This document shows positions 1 through 7,168 of a stretch of 35,388 nucleotides of DNA, piece by piece (position 1 is the stretch's first letter; each line of letters starts with the position of its first letter). Source of the stretch: DAOTXR01 sp034435375 (GTDB taxonomy: Bacteria > Chloroflexota > Anaerolineae > Aggregatilineales > UBA3940); NCBI GenBank assembly GCA_034435375.1, contig DAOTXR010000067.1:1-35388 (forward strand). Reading direction: 5' to 3'. The position numbers and the translations under genes were made by a program. The notes beneath the pieces were generated by a model. The model searched no databases and was not told the DNA's origin. It saw only the letters and a list, made by a program, of their open reading frames with translations.

Positions 1-135
1 GTCATCGGTTTCCCTGCGCACTTCAACTTCTCACTCACCCGGCTGGCCGCACAGTGCCGCGCTGCCACAACCCCCAGACATGAGTCTCCCCCTTTTTCCC
101 CCTTCCTCCAAAAAGTGTCGGAGTCTGAACCACTC

Positions 136-177
136 GTGGCTGAGGGGGCAGACCCAGAGCCTCACCCCCTGGCGGCT
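136..177. repeat. GC-rich dispersed repeat, copy R1 (permuted fragment)
   Basis: Two segments here recur near 28.65 kb. Bases 153-177 match 28638-28662 exactly over 25 nt (core CTCACCCCCTGGCGGCT). Bases 136-154 match 28684-28702 exactly over 19 nt (GTGGCTGAGGGGGCAGACC). The two segments are in swapped order relative to the 28.6-kb copy, so this looks like a junction of two adjacent or partial copies. The repeat runs right up to the -35 box of the clpP promoter. The rest of bases 1-135 shows no convincing gene; frame 1 is open to a stop at 178-180 but resembles nothing I recognise. Confidence 0.75.
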
Positions 178-205
178 TGAAAAACGCTCCACGGAACATT
201 ACAAT
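177..205 (+). promoter_or_regulatory. clpP promoter, sigma70-type
   Basis: A -35 box TTGAAA (177-182) and a -10 box TACAAT (200-205) are separated by exactly 17 nt. The predicted transcription start is near 212, giving a leader of about 43 nt before the ATG at 255. The promoter argues against the longer open frame starting at the TTG at 177, because that codon lies inside the -35 box. Confidence 0.75.
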
Positions 206-254
206 CAACCTGCGACGTTCTGATGCGACAACGCACCAACAAGGAGTGAAACCC

Positions 255-866
255 ATGTCGATGTCAGTCCCTCGTGACCTCATCCCGATGGTGATCGAGA
301 CCACCGGGCGCGGCGAGCGGGCCTACGACATTTACTCGCTGCTTCTCAAAGAGCGCATCGTGTTTGTGGGCATGCCGATCAACGACCAGGTCGCCAACCT
401 GATCGTGGCCCAGCTTCTGTTTCTGAACCGCGAAGACCCTGAGCGCGAAATCCAGATGTTCATCAACTCGCCAGGCGGGCAGGTGTACGCCGGCATGGGC
501 ATCTACGACACCATGCAGCAGATCAGCGCGCCGGTGAGCACAGTGGCGGTAGGGCTGACGGCCAGCTTTGGCACCGTGCTGCTGACAGCAGGCACTAAGG
601 GCCGCCGCTACGCGCTGCCCAATGCCACCATCCACATGCACCAGCCGCTGGGCGGGGCCGAAGGCCAGGCCACCGACATCCAGATCGCGGCCAAGGAGAT
701 TCTGCGGATGCGCGAGCGGCTGGAGCAGATTCTGGCCTACCACACCGGGCAGCCTGAGGACAAGATTCGCAAGGATGTGGAACGCGACCTGTACCTGACG
801 CCCGATCAGGCAGTCGAGTATGGGCTGATCGACGGCGTGCTGGAACCTACCTCAAAGGGCATCTGA
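255..866 (+). CDS. clpP: ATP-dependent Clp protease proteolytic subunit ClpP
   Basis: This 203-residue protein is the serine peptidase of the Clp proteolytic complex: a tetradecameric cytoplasmic chamber that degrades proteins unfolded by ClpX, ClpA or ClpC ATPases. The family signatures are all visible: the FINSPGG segment (69-75), the nucleophile Ser104 in GLTASFGTVLL, His129 in HMHQPLGG, and Asp178 in ERDLYLTPDQAVEYGLID. Length is typical for ClpP. The ATG at 255 is chosen because AAGGAG lies 8 nt upstream (241-246) and the promoter excludes longer starts. The gene has its own promoter and is closed by a strong hairpin at 925-966. Neither clpX nor tig is visible next to it, although clpX often follows clpP; this copy is therefore monocistronic and may be one of several ClpP paralogues. 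Confidence 0.97.
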   Translation: MSMSVPRDLIPMVIETTGRGERAYDIYSLLLKERIVFVGMPINDQVANLIVAQLLFLNREDPEREIQMFINSPGGQVYAGMGIYDTMQQISAPVSTVAVGLTASFGTVLLTAGTKGRRYALPNATIHMHQPLGGAEGQATDIQIAAKEILRMRERLEQILAYHTGQPEDKIRKDVERDLYLTPDQAVEYGLIDGVLEPTSKGI

Positions 867-924
867 CCGCTCAGGACCTGGGGCTAGAACGACGCAGCCC
901 AGGTTCACACACCCACACCTCCGC

Positions 925-966
925 AAGATCGCACGAGGCGGCTGACGAGCCGCCTCGTGCGATCTT
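925..966. terminator. Strong bidirectional terminator hairpin
   Basis: A perfect 19-bp stem (AAGATCGCACGAGGCGGCT at 925-943, its complement at 948-966) has a GACG loop. On the plus strand it ends in CTTTGTG, a short T-rich tail, and the left arm begins with AAGA, giving TCTT on the minus strand. It lies between convergent clpP and the hydrolase gene and probably stops both. Confidence 0.8.
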
Positions 967-981
967 TGTGCGGGGGTCTCG

Positions 982-2148
982 TCACCGGCGACGCTGTGGC
1001 CTGCGCCATCGGCGCAGCGCCCGGTGCATGGCCATAATCTCGGCGATCAGCATCTCACGGTTCTGGGCGTGCAGGCTGGCCTGACAACCAACGCTGAAGA
1101 AGTAGTGATCGCCCAGCACCAGCCGGATCTGGGCCGGGTGGAAGTGAATGCTTTCCAGCAACTCAAGCGTGTTCTGCAAGCCGACGAGCCGATCACGGTG
1201 GGCCAAGAACACCACAAAGTGCGGCCACTCGTCCTGATCGAAGTGCGCTTCAAGGCGGCCCAGCGCGGCAAAGGTGCGCGCCACCACGCCCTCAGGCGTG
1301 ACGCGATAGATGCGATGATGCTCGGCGCGGACGCGCTCGCTGCCCCCGCTGGCCAGCGCCTCGATCATGCGCGGCGCGATGACGTTCTCGGCCAACCGGT
1401 CAATGAAGTCGTTGAGGCGGCTGAGGTGAATGCCAGTGCTGAGCGTCTTGTAAAAGCGCCGTCGCTGGCGGTCGTTGAGCAACAGGGCGGGAGCCGCTGC
1501 AATGCGGCCCACCTCGTGCGGTTGCCAGTGCGAGTCATCCAGGAAGAACAGCGCCGCTCCCCCCATGCTGTGCCCGACGAAGGTGAAGGGGCGCAACCGA
1601 CCATCAGCCAGCACACCGCGCAGGTCCAGCAGGTCGATCCAGCGCTCCAGCGAAGCCATCACAGCGGGCGGGCCGCACCGGTCGAGGGGGGGCGTGTGGG
1701 TTACGAAGGGCGTCCCACCAAAGCCGTTCACATCCGGCACCAGCGCAATCAAGCGTGGATTCTTCTTGAGGACCTGCGCGGGCATGTCCTCCCAGATGTC
1801 GCCGTTGCCATCCCAACCGTGGACAAACACAACAACCCCTTCAGCCTGGGCCAGCGCGTAAGCCAGCGACTCTCCATCAGGGCGAGGGTCGGCGTCAGCC
1901 CACAGCAATCGCCAGGCAAAGTCGGCTAGATAGGTCTCCTGGCAGAACGCCTCCACCGCTTCAGCGTCGAGCAGGCCCCGGCGGGCCAAGTCACGCAGCG
2001 TGTAGCCGACGCGCCGCACTGGCGAGACGCGCTCCGGCAGCCAGGCTGTAAAGCCGCTGGACCAGGGCGGGGCTTGGCAGGTCGAACAATTGGGGGCCTG
2101 AGTAGCGTCTATCACAGCATCATCTCTCTGACCGATGTCTACGTCCAT
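982..2148 (-). CDS. Alpha/beta-hydrolase fold protein
   Basis: This 388-residue protein has the alpha/beta-hydrolase signature. VFVHGWDG (107-114) supplies the oxyanion-hole strand and HG motif. GHSMGG (192-197) is the nucleophile elbow with Ser194. Likely acid and base residues are Asp319 in AHRDRLVG and His348 in LGDHYFF. The first ~90 residues are an unrecognised extension rich in charged residues, and the tail is very arginine-rich. No signal peptide is evident, so it is probably cytoplasmic. The substrate cannot be told from sequence; lipase, esterase and haloalkane-type hydrolases share this pattern. The ATG at 2148 has only a weak upstream GAG, so the start is uncertain. It follows the URO-D-like gene on the same strand after a 129-nt gap that contains small GC-rich hairpins, so cotranscription is possible but not shown. 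Confidence 0.85.
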   Translation of the reverse strand: MDVDIGQRDDAVIDATQAPNCSTCQAPPWSSGFTAWLPERVSPVRRVGYTLRDLARRGLLDAEAVEAFCQETYLADFAWRLLWADADPRPDGESLAYALAQAEGVVVFVHGWDGNGDIWEDMPAQVLKKNPRLIALVPDVNGFGGTPFVTHTPPLDRCGPPAVMASLERWIDLLDLRGVLADGRLRPFTFVGHSMGGAALFFLDDSHWQPHEVGRIAAAPALLLNDRQRRRFYKTLSTGIHLSRLNDFIDRLAENVIAPRMIEALASGGSERVRAEHHRIYRVTPEGVVARTFAALGRLEAHFDQDEWPHFVVFLAHRDRLVGLQNTLELLESIHFHPAQIRLVLGDHYFFSVGCQASLHAQNREMLIAEIMAMHRALRRWRRPQRRR

Positions 2149-2277
2149 TCTAAGCAGCTCATGGCGAGGATCAATAAGGTGTTTTACCTATACCGAGGGA
2201 CGCCGCCCAGGCTGGGCGTGGGGAACAGCCGCCAGCCAAAATCTGCACGGCGGCTGAGCGGAGAGAGGCCGCCGATC

Positions 2278-3342
2278 TCAATACGCCCCAAACTCCTCCA
2301 CTGCCTCAAAAAATGCGACGATGTTTTCCCACGGGATGCCGTCCTGCGGCTCCAGATCGTAGGCTGGGGCGATGATCAGCCCACCGCCCTGCCCCACCGT
2401 GGCGATCCGCTCGCGCACCTCGGCCCGGATGTCCTGTGGACTGCCCCACGCCCAGCGCTGGGGCGTGCCCACCGTCCCGAAAAAGGCCAGCCGGTCGCCG
2501 TAGAGCCGCTTCAGCCGGGCTGGGTCCATCACGTCCGGCTGCACCGGGTTGAGCACATCCACGCCGATCTCGATCAGGTCGGGGATGATCGGCTCGATGT
2601 AGCCATCGGAGTGCCAGAAGATGTGCAGGTCGGGGCGGGCCGCCCGGCAGGCGTCGATAATCGCCTTGAAGTGCGGCTTGAAGGTGCGCCGCCACAGGGC
2701 GGGGCTGATCAACATGCGGGTCGGCTCCCCCAGGTCGTCGTCCAGCGCCAGCAGGTCGATGCCGGCCCGCGCCAACGCCAATGACACTGCCATGTGCATA
2801 GCCGTCAGTTGCTCCAGCAGGTAATCGACCAGCGGAAGATTGGTGGCCAGGTCGATCATGAACTGCTCAAAGCCGCGCAACCGGTAGGCCGTCTCGAACA
2901 GTTCGCCGCCCAGATGCGGCGGCGAGGCCATCACGGCGTAGCCACGTGCATGATGCGCCTCAACCTCAGCCCGCAGTCGGTCAAGTTCGACATGCTGCAT
3001 GAAGTCTGGCAGCGGCGCAGCCGCGATATCAGCGATGGTCCGCGCATCGCCCAGCGGGGCGTCCTGCGCAATCTCAGGATGGTAACCCCAATCGTGATAA
3101 GTCTTGAGAATGGCCTGCGATCCCACGTACACGTCAGGCGGCAGCGACCCCAAGTAGCGCAGGAAATCGGTTTGAGGGGGCGGCTCGCCGATGTGCACGA
3201 AGCGGATCTCACAGTCAAACACCTCTTCTCCGGTGCGCCCTGGGCAGCGGTCGAACTCGGTGGAATAGAAGTTTACCATCTTGGGAACACGGTCGGGCTG
3301 CTGATGGCGCAACACGGCCAGGACGCGCTCACGGGGATTCAT
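2278..3342 (-). CDS. Uroporphyrinogen decarboxylase (URO-D) superfamily protein
   Basis: The 354-residue product looks like the URO-D/MtaA/CmuA superfamily TIM barrel: an N-terminal MNPRERVLAVLRHQQPDRVP, an internal ALDDDLG (199-205), and IFWHSDGYIEPIIPDLIEIGVDVLNPVQ around 241-268, the usual family pattern. It lacks the HxC zinc-binding motif of methylcobamide:CoM methyltransferases (here His244-Ser-Asp-Gly). It also lacks the N-terminal arginine-rich substrate loop of true HemE, so it is unlikely to make coproporphyrinogen. Such proteins are often corrinoid-related methyltransferases or of unknown role. The start at 3342 is preferred over one at 3384: an AGGAGAG site lies 8 nt upstream, and the upstream promoter's -10 box overlaps the longer start. 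Confidence 0.85.
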   Translation of the reverse strand: MNPRERVLAVLRHQQPDRVPKMVNFYSTEFDRCPGRTGEEVFDCEIRFVHIGEPPPQTDFLRYLGSLPPDVYVGSQAILKTYHDWGYHPEIAQDAPLGDARTIADIAAAPLPDFMQHVELDRLRAEVEAHHARGYAVMASPPHLGGELFETAYRLRGFEQFMIDLATNLPLVDYLLEQLTAMHMAVSLALARAGIDLLALDDDLGEPTRMLISPALWRRTFKPHFKAIIDACRAARPDLHIFWHSDGYIEPIIPDLIEIGVDVLNPVQPDVMDPARLKRLYGDRLAFFGTVGTPQRWAWGSPQDIRAEVRERIATVGQGGGLIIAPAYDLEPQDGIPWENIVAFFEAVEEFGAY

Positions 3343-3383
3343 GACACGCTCTCCTGTGAGGGATTCAGGGGACGCCTCCTCCA

Positions 3384-3412
3384 TGATAACACAGCCTGAG
3401 CGGTAGATTCAA
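3384..3412 (-). promoter_or_regulatory. Promoter for the URO-D-like gene
   Basis: Read on the minus strand, TTGAAT (3407-3412) and TTATCA (3384-3389) are separated by 17 nt. The predicted start of transcription is near 3377, about 35 nt before the ATG at 3342. Confidence 0.55.
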
Positions 3413-3539
3413 TGCCGGTTTCAGCCCCACCCCCTGCCCCTTTCCCATTCGCCTTAACGGCCAAATTGCCATACAATGGGAGCCAGAGAGGAAAATCTCA
3501 ACTGACAACTATGCCCGGTGAGGACTCAGGCAAGCACCT

Positions 3540-4823
3540 ATGCGTAAGGTCATCATCCGCAAACCGCAACACGTGAATCCATTCAACGAACCGGCCAGCC
3601 GGCTGCATGTGCTCAACAAGTCGCTGGCAGAGTGGCAGAGCGACCTGCTGAGACCCTACTGCGACCAGGAAGTTGTTGTGGACGACTTCAGCGCCATCCC
3701 TGCCAGCACAGGCGAGACGCTGGTCGTCAGCGACAACCTGTGGTTCGACGAAGCCTTCCTGAAGACATTTCTTGAGGAGGCTCGCCGCCGGGGCCATGCT
3801 GTTCGAGCTGCCTTCCGCGCCGACGATCCCGCCTACCTTCAGCAAGGTCTACGCGCCCTCAGCCGCTCCTACAACAGGCACGGCGATCTGTACTTCGTCG
3901 ACCTGTGGTACTTCCCCGGCAGCACCACCGAGCGGGTCGAGCCAGTCATCCTCAGCAGCGATGCCCATCAGGTGGGCTACTACCACATCCCGCCCGTCGT
4001 CAAGGATCAGGGCCGTGAGATGGCCTGGTGGCTGCCGGAGCGGGCCGTGTGCGCCGTTGATACGTGGGTGCACCTGTTTTTCATCAACATTGTCTTCGGC
4101 ATGTTCACCGAAGCCTGGCGATTTGAGCATCAGCACGCCGCCCGCCGCGCCTTCCGGCTACAGGCCCGGCTGCGCGCCCTGTTCGAGCGCAAACCGCTGT
4201 TGGCCTCGTCGGCCTACGTGAAGGTGGGCCAAAACTGTAGCATCGATCCCAGCACCGTGTTCCACGGCCCAGTCGTCATCGGCGACCGCGTCACCATTGG
4301 GCCGGGGTGCGTGATCTCGCAGTGCATCATCGGCAACGATGTGACGCTCACTCACGGCAACCACTTCCACATGTGCGTCATCGGCGACCGGTGCTTCTTC
4401 CCGTGGGGAGCCAGCGCCTACTTCACGGCGATAATGGCAGACTCGATCTGTGGACAGGGCGCCTGCGTCGAAATGAGCGTCATTGGACGTGGGTCGTACA
4501 TTGGGGCGGGCGTCATCTTCACCAACTTTAACCTGCTGCCGATCCCGCTGCGCACGGCGGTAGATCGCCGCCTGATCGAGATGGACATGCCCATGCTGGG
4601 AGTGTGTGTGGGGCACAACTGCCGGCTGGGGGCCGGGCTGGTGGTGTATCCGGCCCGCATGATCGAGTCAGACGTGGTGCTGATCGCTTCTCCGACGCGC
4701 TCAGTGATCATGAAAAACATCAGCTACGAGGAAAGCGATCACCATGCTTTCGCTGCCACCGATCTGCACCCACGTCGTTATCCTCGTGAGCACGAAGAGG
4801 AGCTGCTGGAGTCGACGTGGTGA
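3540..4823 (+). CDS. Left-handed beta-helix (hexapeptide repeat) transferase-like protein
   Basis: This 427-residue protein has two parts. Residues ~1-210 form an unrecognised domain with a short hydrophobic stretch around 176-190 (WVHLFFINIVFGMF) that might touch a membrane. Residues ~228-405 form a left-handed parallel beta-helix with hexapeptide repeats such as VVIGDRVTIGPGCVI, CIIGNDVTL, SVIGRGSYIGAGVIF and VGHNCRLGAG, as in acyl- and nucleotidyl-transferases (GlmU and LpxA type). The exact reaction is not evident. Its stop codon overlaps the start of the acyl-ACP-reductase-like gene, so the two are translationally coupled and probably act in one pathway. It could be the acyl acceptor or transfer partner for a fatty aldehyde or alcohol product; that is inference. 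No strong ribosome-binding site precedes the ATG, so the start is moderately certain. A TACAAT box at 3472-3477 may be its -10. Confidence 0.8.
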   Translation: MRKVIIRKPQHVNPFNEPASRLHVLNKSLAEWQSDLLRPYCDQEVVVDDFSAIPASTGETLVVSDNLWFDEAFLKTFLEEARRRGHAVRAAFRADDPAYLQQGLRALSRSYNRHGDLYFVDLWYFPGSTTERVEPVILSSDAHQVGYYHIPPVVKDQGREMAWWLPERAVCAVDTWVHLFFINIVFGMFTEAWRFEHQHAARRAFRLQARLRALFERKPLLASSAYVKVGQNCSIDPSTVFHGPVVIGDRVTIGPGCVISQCIIGNDVTLTHGNHFHMCVIGDRCFFPWGASAYFTAIMADSICGQGACVEMSVIGRGSYIGAGVIFTNFNLLPIPLRTAVDRRLIEMDMPMLGVCVGHNCRLGAGLVVYPARMIESDVVLIASPTRSVIMKNISYEESDHHAFAATDLHPRRYPREHEEELLESTW

Positions 4824-5926
4824 ACGACACCTTTGCTTTCATTATCCATCCCATCGATCCCAAGACCGATGTGGCCCGCAAGTACCCGCTGCTGGGCAAG
4901 GCGCTGCCGGAGCCGTTGATCCACTTCCTCTCGTCCTACTGGCCGCCGGTCTACATCTCGCACATTGAGGGGGTGCGCTCGGCAGCCACCGGCAAGGAGG
5001 TCCACGGCTGGTTCGTGGCTGCCCCCTACACCCCTCGCCAGATGCTCAAGTTGCCGGTCGAGCGGGTATACCGCAAGATCGTTCAGACGGGACGGCTGGC
5101 CGAGCGGCTGGGCGCGGGCATTCTGGGGCTGGGCGCGTTTACTTCGGTGGTAGGCGACGCCGGCATCACCATCGCCCAACGCTTGGACATCCCGGTAACG
5201 ACCGGCGACGCCTACACGGTCGCCATCGCCGCCCAAGCCATCCTGGAGGCGGGGCGGCTGATGGGCATCGAGCCGAGGCAGGCCACCACGGCCATCATCG
5301 GCGCAACCGGCGCGATTGGGTCGGCCTGCTCGCAGCTCCTGGCCCACGAAGTCGGGCAGCTAACGCTGATTGGGCGGCGGGAGGAGGCGCTGGCGGCGGT
5401 GCGGGAGCGGTGCGAGGGCGGCACAGCCCAGCTCAAAACCAGCACCGATCTGAACGCCATGAACGACGCCGACCTGATCGTGGCCGTCACCAGCTCGATT
5501 GGGGCCATCGTTGAGCCGCAGCACCTGAAGCCGGGCGCTGTGGTGCTGGATGTGGCCCGCCCGCGCGACGTGTCGGTGGCGGTGGCCCGCGAGCGCAGCG
5601 ACGTATTGGTGATCGAAGGGGGCATGGTGGAGGTGCCAGGGCCGGTAGACTTCCACTTTGACTTTGGCTTTCCGCCCGGCAAGGCTTACGCCTGCATGGC
5701 CGAGACGATGACGCTGGCGCTGGAGGGCCGCTACGAGGACTACACGCTGGGCCGCGACATCGCCATAGAGCGCATCCGGGAGATCAACACGTTGGCCAGC
5801 CGCCACGGCTTCCGGCTGAGCGGGCTGCGCAGCTTTGAGCGCGAAGTGACGTGGGAGCACATTGCAGGGGTGCGGGAGCGGGCGCATTATGCCCTGCGCT
5901 CGCTGAGATCGCTGGCGACGCCGTGA
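4820..5926 (+). CDS. Long-chain acyl-ACP reductase (AAR)-like, fatty-aldehyde-forming
   Basis: The 368-residue product resembles cyanobacterial AAR, which reduces acyl-ACP with NADPH to a fatty aldehyde. Shared landmarks (numbering from GTG 4817) are SATGKEVHGWFV (55-67), LGAFTSVV (105-112), TTGDAYTVA (128-136), a Rossmann motif IGATGAIGSA (161-170), EGGMVEVPGPVDF (267-279) and KAYACMAETMTLALEG (289-304). Cys293 of that last motif corresponds to the acyl-accepting cysteine of AAR. Length is near the cyanobacterial ~340 residues, with a short C-terminal extension. Two in-frame GTG starts exist (4817, 4820). GTG 4820 is chosen because it forms a GTGA overlap with the upstream stop and has GGAG 8 nt upstream. 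No aldehyde-deformylating oxygenase is next to it, so the aldehyde may go to an alcohol, wax or lipid instead of an alkane. Confidence 0.85.
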   Translation: MNDTFAFIIHPIDPKTDVARKYPLLGKALPEPLIHFLSSYWPPVYISHIEGVRSAATGKEVHGWFVAAPYTPRQMLKLPVERVYRKIVQTGRLAERLGAGILGLGAFTSVVGDAGITIAQRLDIPVTTGDAYTVAIAAQAILEAGRLMGIEPRQATTAIIGATGAIGSACSQLLAHEVGQLTLIGRREEALAAVRERCEGGTAQLKTSTDLNAMNDADLIVAVTSSIGAIVEPQHLKPGAVVLDVARPRDVSVAVARERSDVLVIEGGMVEVPGPVDFHFDFGFPPGKAYACMAETMTLALEGRYEDYTLGRDIAIERIREINTLASRHGFRLSGLRSFEREVTWEHIAGVRERAHYALRSLRSLATP

Positions 5927-5936
5927 GCGGCGCGAT

Positions 5937-5956
5937 GTGGGCCTTTCGAGGCCCAC
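5937..5956 (+). terminator. Possible terminator stem-loop after the AAR-like gene
   Basis: GTGGGCCT (5937-5944) pairs perfectly with AGGCCCAC (5949-5956) around a stable TTCG tetraloop. It begins 10 nt after the stop codon but has no T tract, so a true terminator is uncertain. The remaining bases to 6173 hold only the -10 box at 6101. Confidence 0.4.
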
Positions 5957-6100
5957 GACAAGCACAGCAGCGCCTCGCCGCGGCAACAGGCTGCGCCTGC
6001 TTGCGCTTAGCTCCGAGGTCCCCGTCTGGGGACTATTTGATATGGCCGGACCACTGATTGCCAGAGATGCGCTTGCCAAGCCGGAAATGTGCTTTTCGAC

Positions 6101-6106
6101 TATAAT
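6101..6106 (+). promoter_or_regulatory. -10 box (TATAAT) upstream of the response regulator
   Basis: A perfect TATAAT lies in an unusually AT-rich patch of this GC-rich intergenic region, 68 nt upstream of the ATG at 6174. The best -35 candidate, TTGCCA at 6073-6078, is 22 nt away, which is too far for a standard sigma70 promoter, so an activator or another sigma factor may be involved. Confidence 0.45.
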
Positions 6107-6173
6107 TAAAAACTAAAGGCGACATTGATTCACGTGCAGGGAGAATGCCACTCAACAGGGAGGCGGATACAGA

Positions 6174-7073
6174 ATGTCTAAGGGCAGAATCCTGGTAGTC
6201 GATGATGAGCAAGACATCGCCAACATGCTCAAGATCTACTTCACCGGCCAGGGCTACGACGTGGAGGTCGCCAACCGAGGAGGTGATGCGCTCGAGCGCT
6301 CTCAGCAGCAGCTTCCACAGCTGATCGTGCTCGACATCAACCTGCCGGATATTGACGGATACACCCTGTGCAAGACCCTGCGTACCAACACTCGCACCAA
6401 GCACATCCCCATCATCTTCCTGACTCAGAAGGATGAACGCAGCGACCGCATTGCGGGGTTAGAACTGGGCGCAGATGACTACATCACCAAGCCCTTTGAC
6501 ATCGAGGAGTTGCGCCTGCGCATCGCCAATGCCATCCGCGCCGCCGAGCGCATGGGCCTCACCGACCCCCGGTCGGGGCTGCCCAGTGGCCGTCTGATCG
6601 AAGATGCGCTGCGCGAGCTGTTGCGGATGCGCGATTGGGTGTATATGGACATGCGCATCAGCCACTTTGAGCCGTTCCGTGACAAGTACGGCTTTGTGGC
6701 CGGGGACGAGGTGCTGCGCTTCACAGCCATGCTGATCAGCGAGATCGTGGACACCAAAGGCTCACCTGAGGACTTCATCGGCCACCCTGGCGGGGACAAT
6801 TTCGTTCTGATCACCAAGCCAGCCTACGCCGAGGCCATCAAGACCACGCTCGAAAAGCGCTTCAACGAGGAAGTCAAGAGCCACTATTCCTACGTGGATC
6901 GTGAGCAGGGCGGGATGAAGATCGACGACGGCATGGGCGGCACACGGCTCGTCCCTCTCCTGACCCTGTCGATAGGCGTAGTTAGCTCGACGCGCGAGTT
7001 TTCAGATATCCGCGAGATCACGGAGGCGGCTGCCGAAGAACGTCGCAAGGCTCAACAAAGCAGCGCGACCTGA
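6174..7073 (+). CDS. Response regulator: receiver plus degenerate GGDEF domain
   Basis: This 299-residue protein has an N-terminal CheY-like receiver (1-120): acidic pocket Asp10-Asp11, phospho-acceptor Asp54 in LIVLDINLPDIDG, and Lys106 in YITKPF. Residues ~128-290 look like a GGDEF-family domain (DPRSGLPSGRLIEDAL, then GHPGGDNFVLI at 203-213, then LTLSIGVV). The catalytic signature reads GGDNF instead of GG(D/E)EF, so cyclic-di-GMP synthesis is doubtful; it may bind nucleotide or act as an output by contact. The ATG has AGGGAGG 10 nt upstream. It lies 95 nt before the giant kinase on the same strand and is probably its cognate or an accessory regulator. Confidence 0.9.
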   Translation: MSKGRILVVDDEQDIANMLKIYFTGQGYDVEVANRGGDALERSQQQLPQLIVLDINLPDIDGYTLCKTLRTNTRTKHIPIIFLTQKDERSDRIAGLELGADDYITKPFDIEELRLRIANAIRAAERMGLTDPRSGLPSGRLIEDALRELLRMRDWVYMDMRISHFEPFRDKYGFVAGDEVLRFTAMLISEIVDTKGSPEDFIGHPGGDNFVLITKPAYAEAIKTTLEKRFNEEVKSHYSYVDREQGGMKIDDGMGGTRLVPLLTLSIGVVSSTREFSDIREITEAAAEERRKAQQSSAT

Positions 7074-7168
7074 GCAGGCCCCTCCTGCTTGATCCGTCGT
7101 CTGGAGGCAGGGAGGGGAGGCGTCAGCCATTCGGTGTGGCCGTCCGTGGAGCAAGTGGGCGGTAAGAT

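Noticed and set aside
1..180. Possible 3' end of an upstream gene in frame 1
   Set aside because: The frame stays open only through the repeat R1 and has no family resemblance; trigger factor, a common clpP neighbour, is not recognisable.
177..254. 26-residue N-terminal extension of ClpP starting at TTG 177
   Set aside because: The TTG lies in the -35 box of a good promoter, and the ATG at 255 has an ideal ribosome-binding site and family-typical N-terminus.
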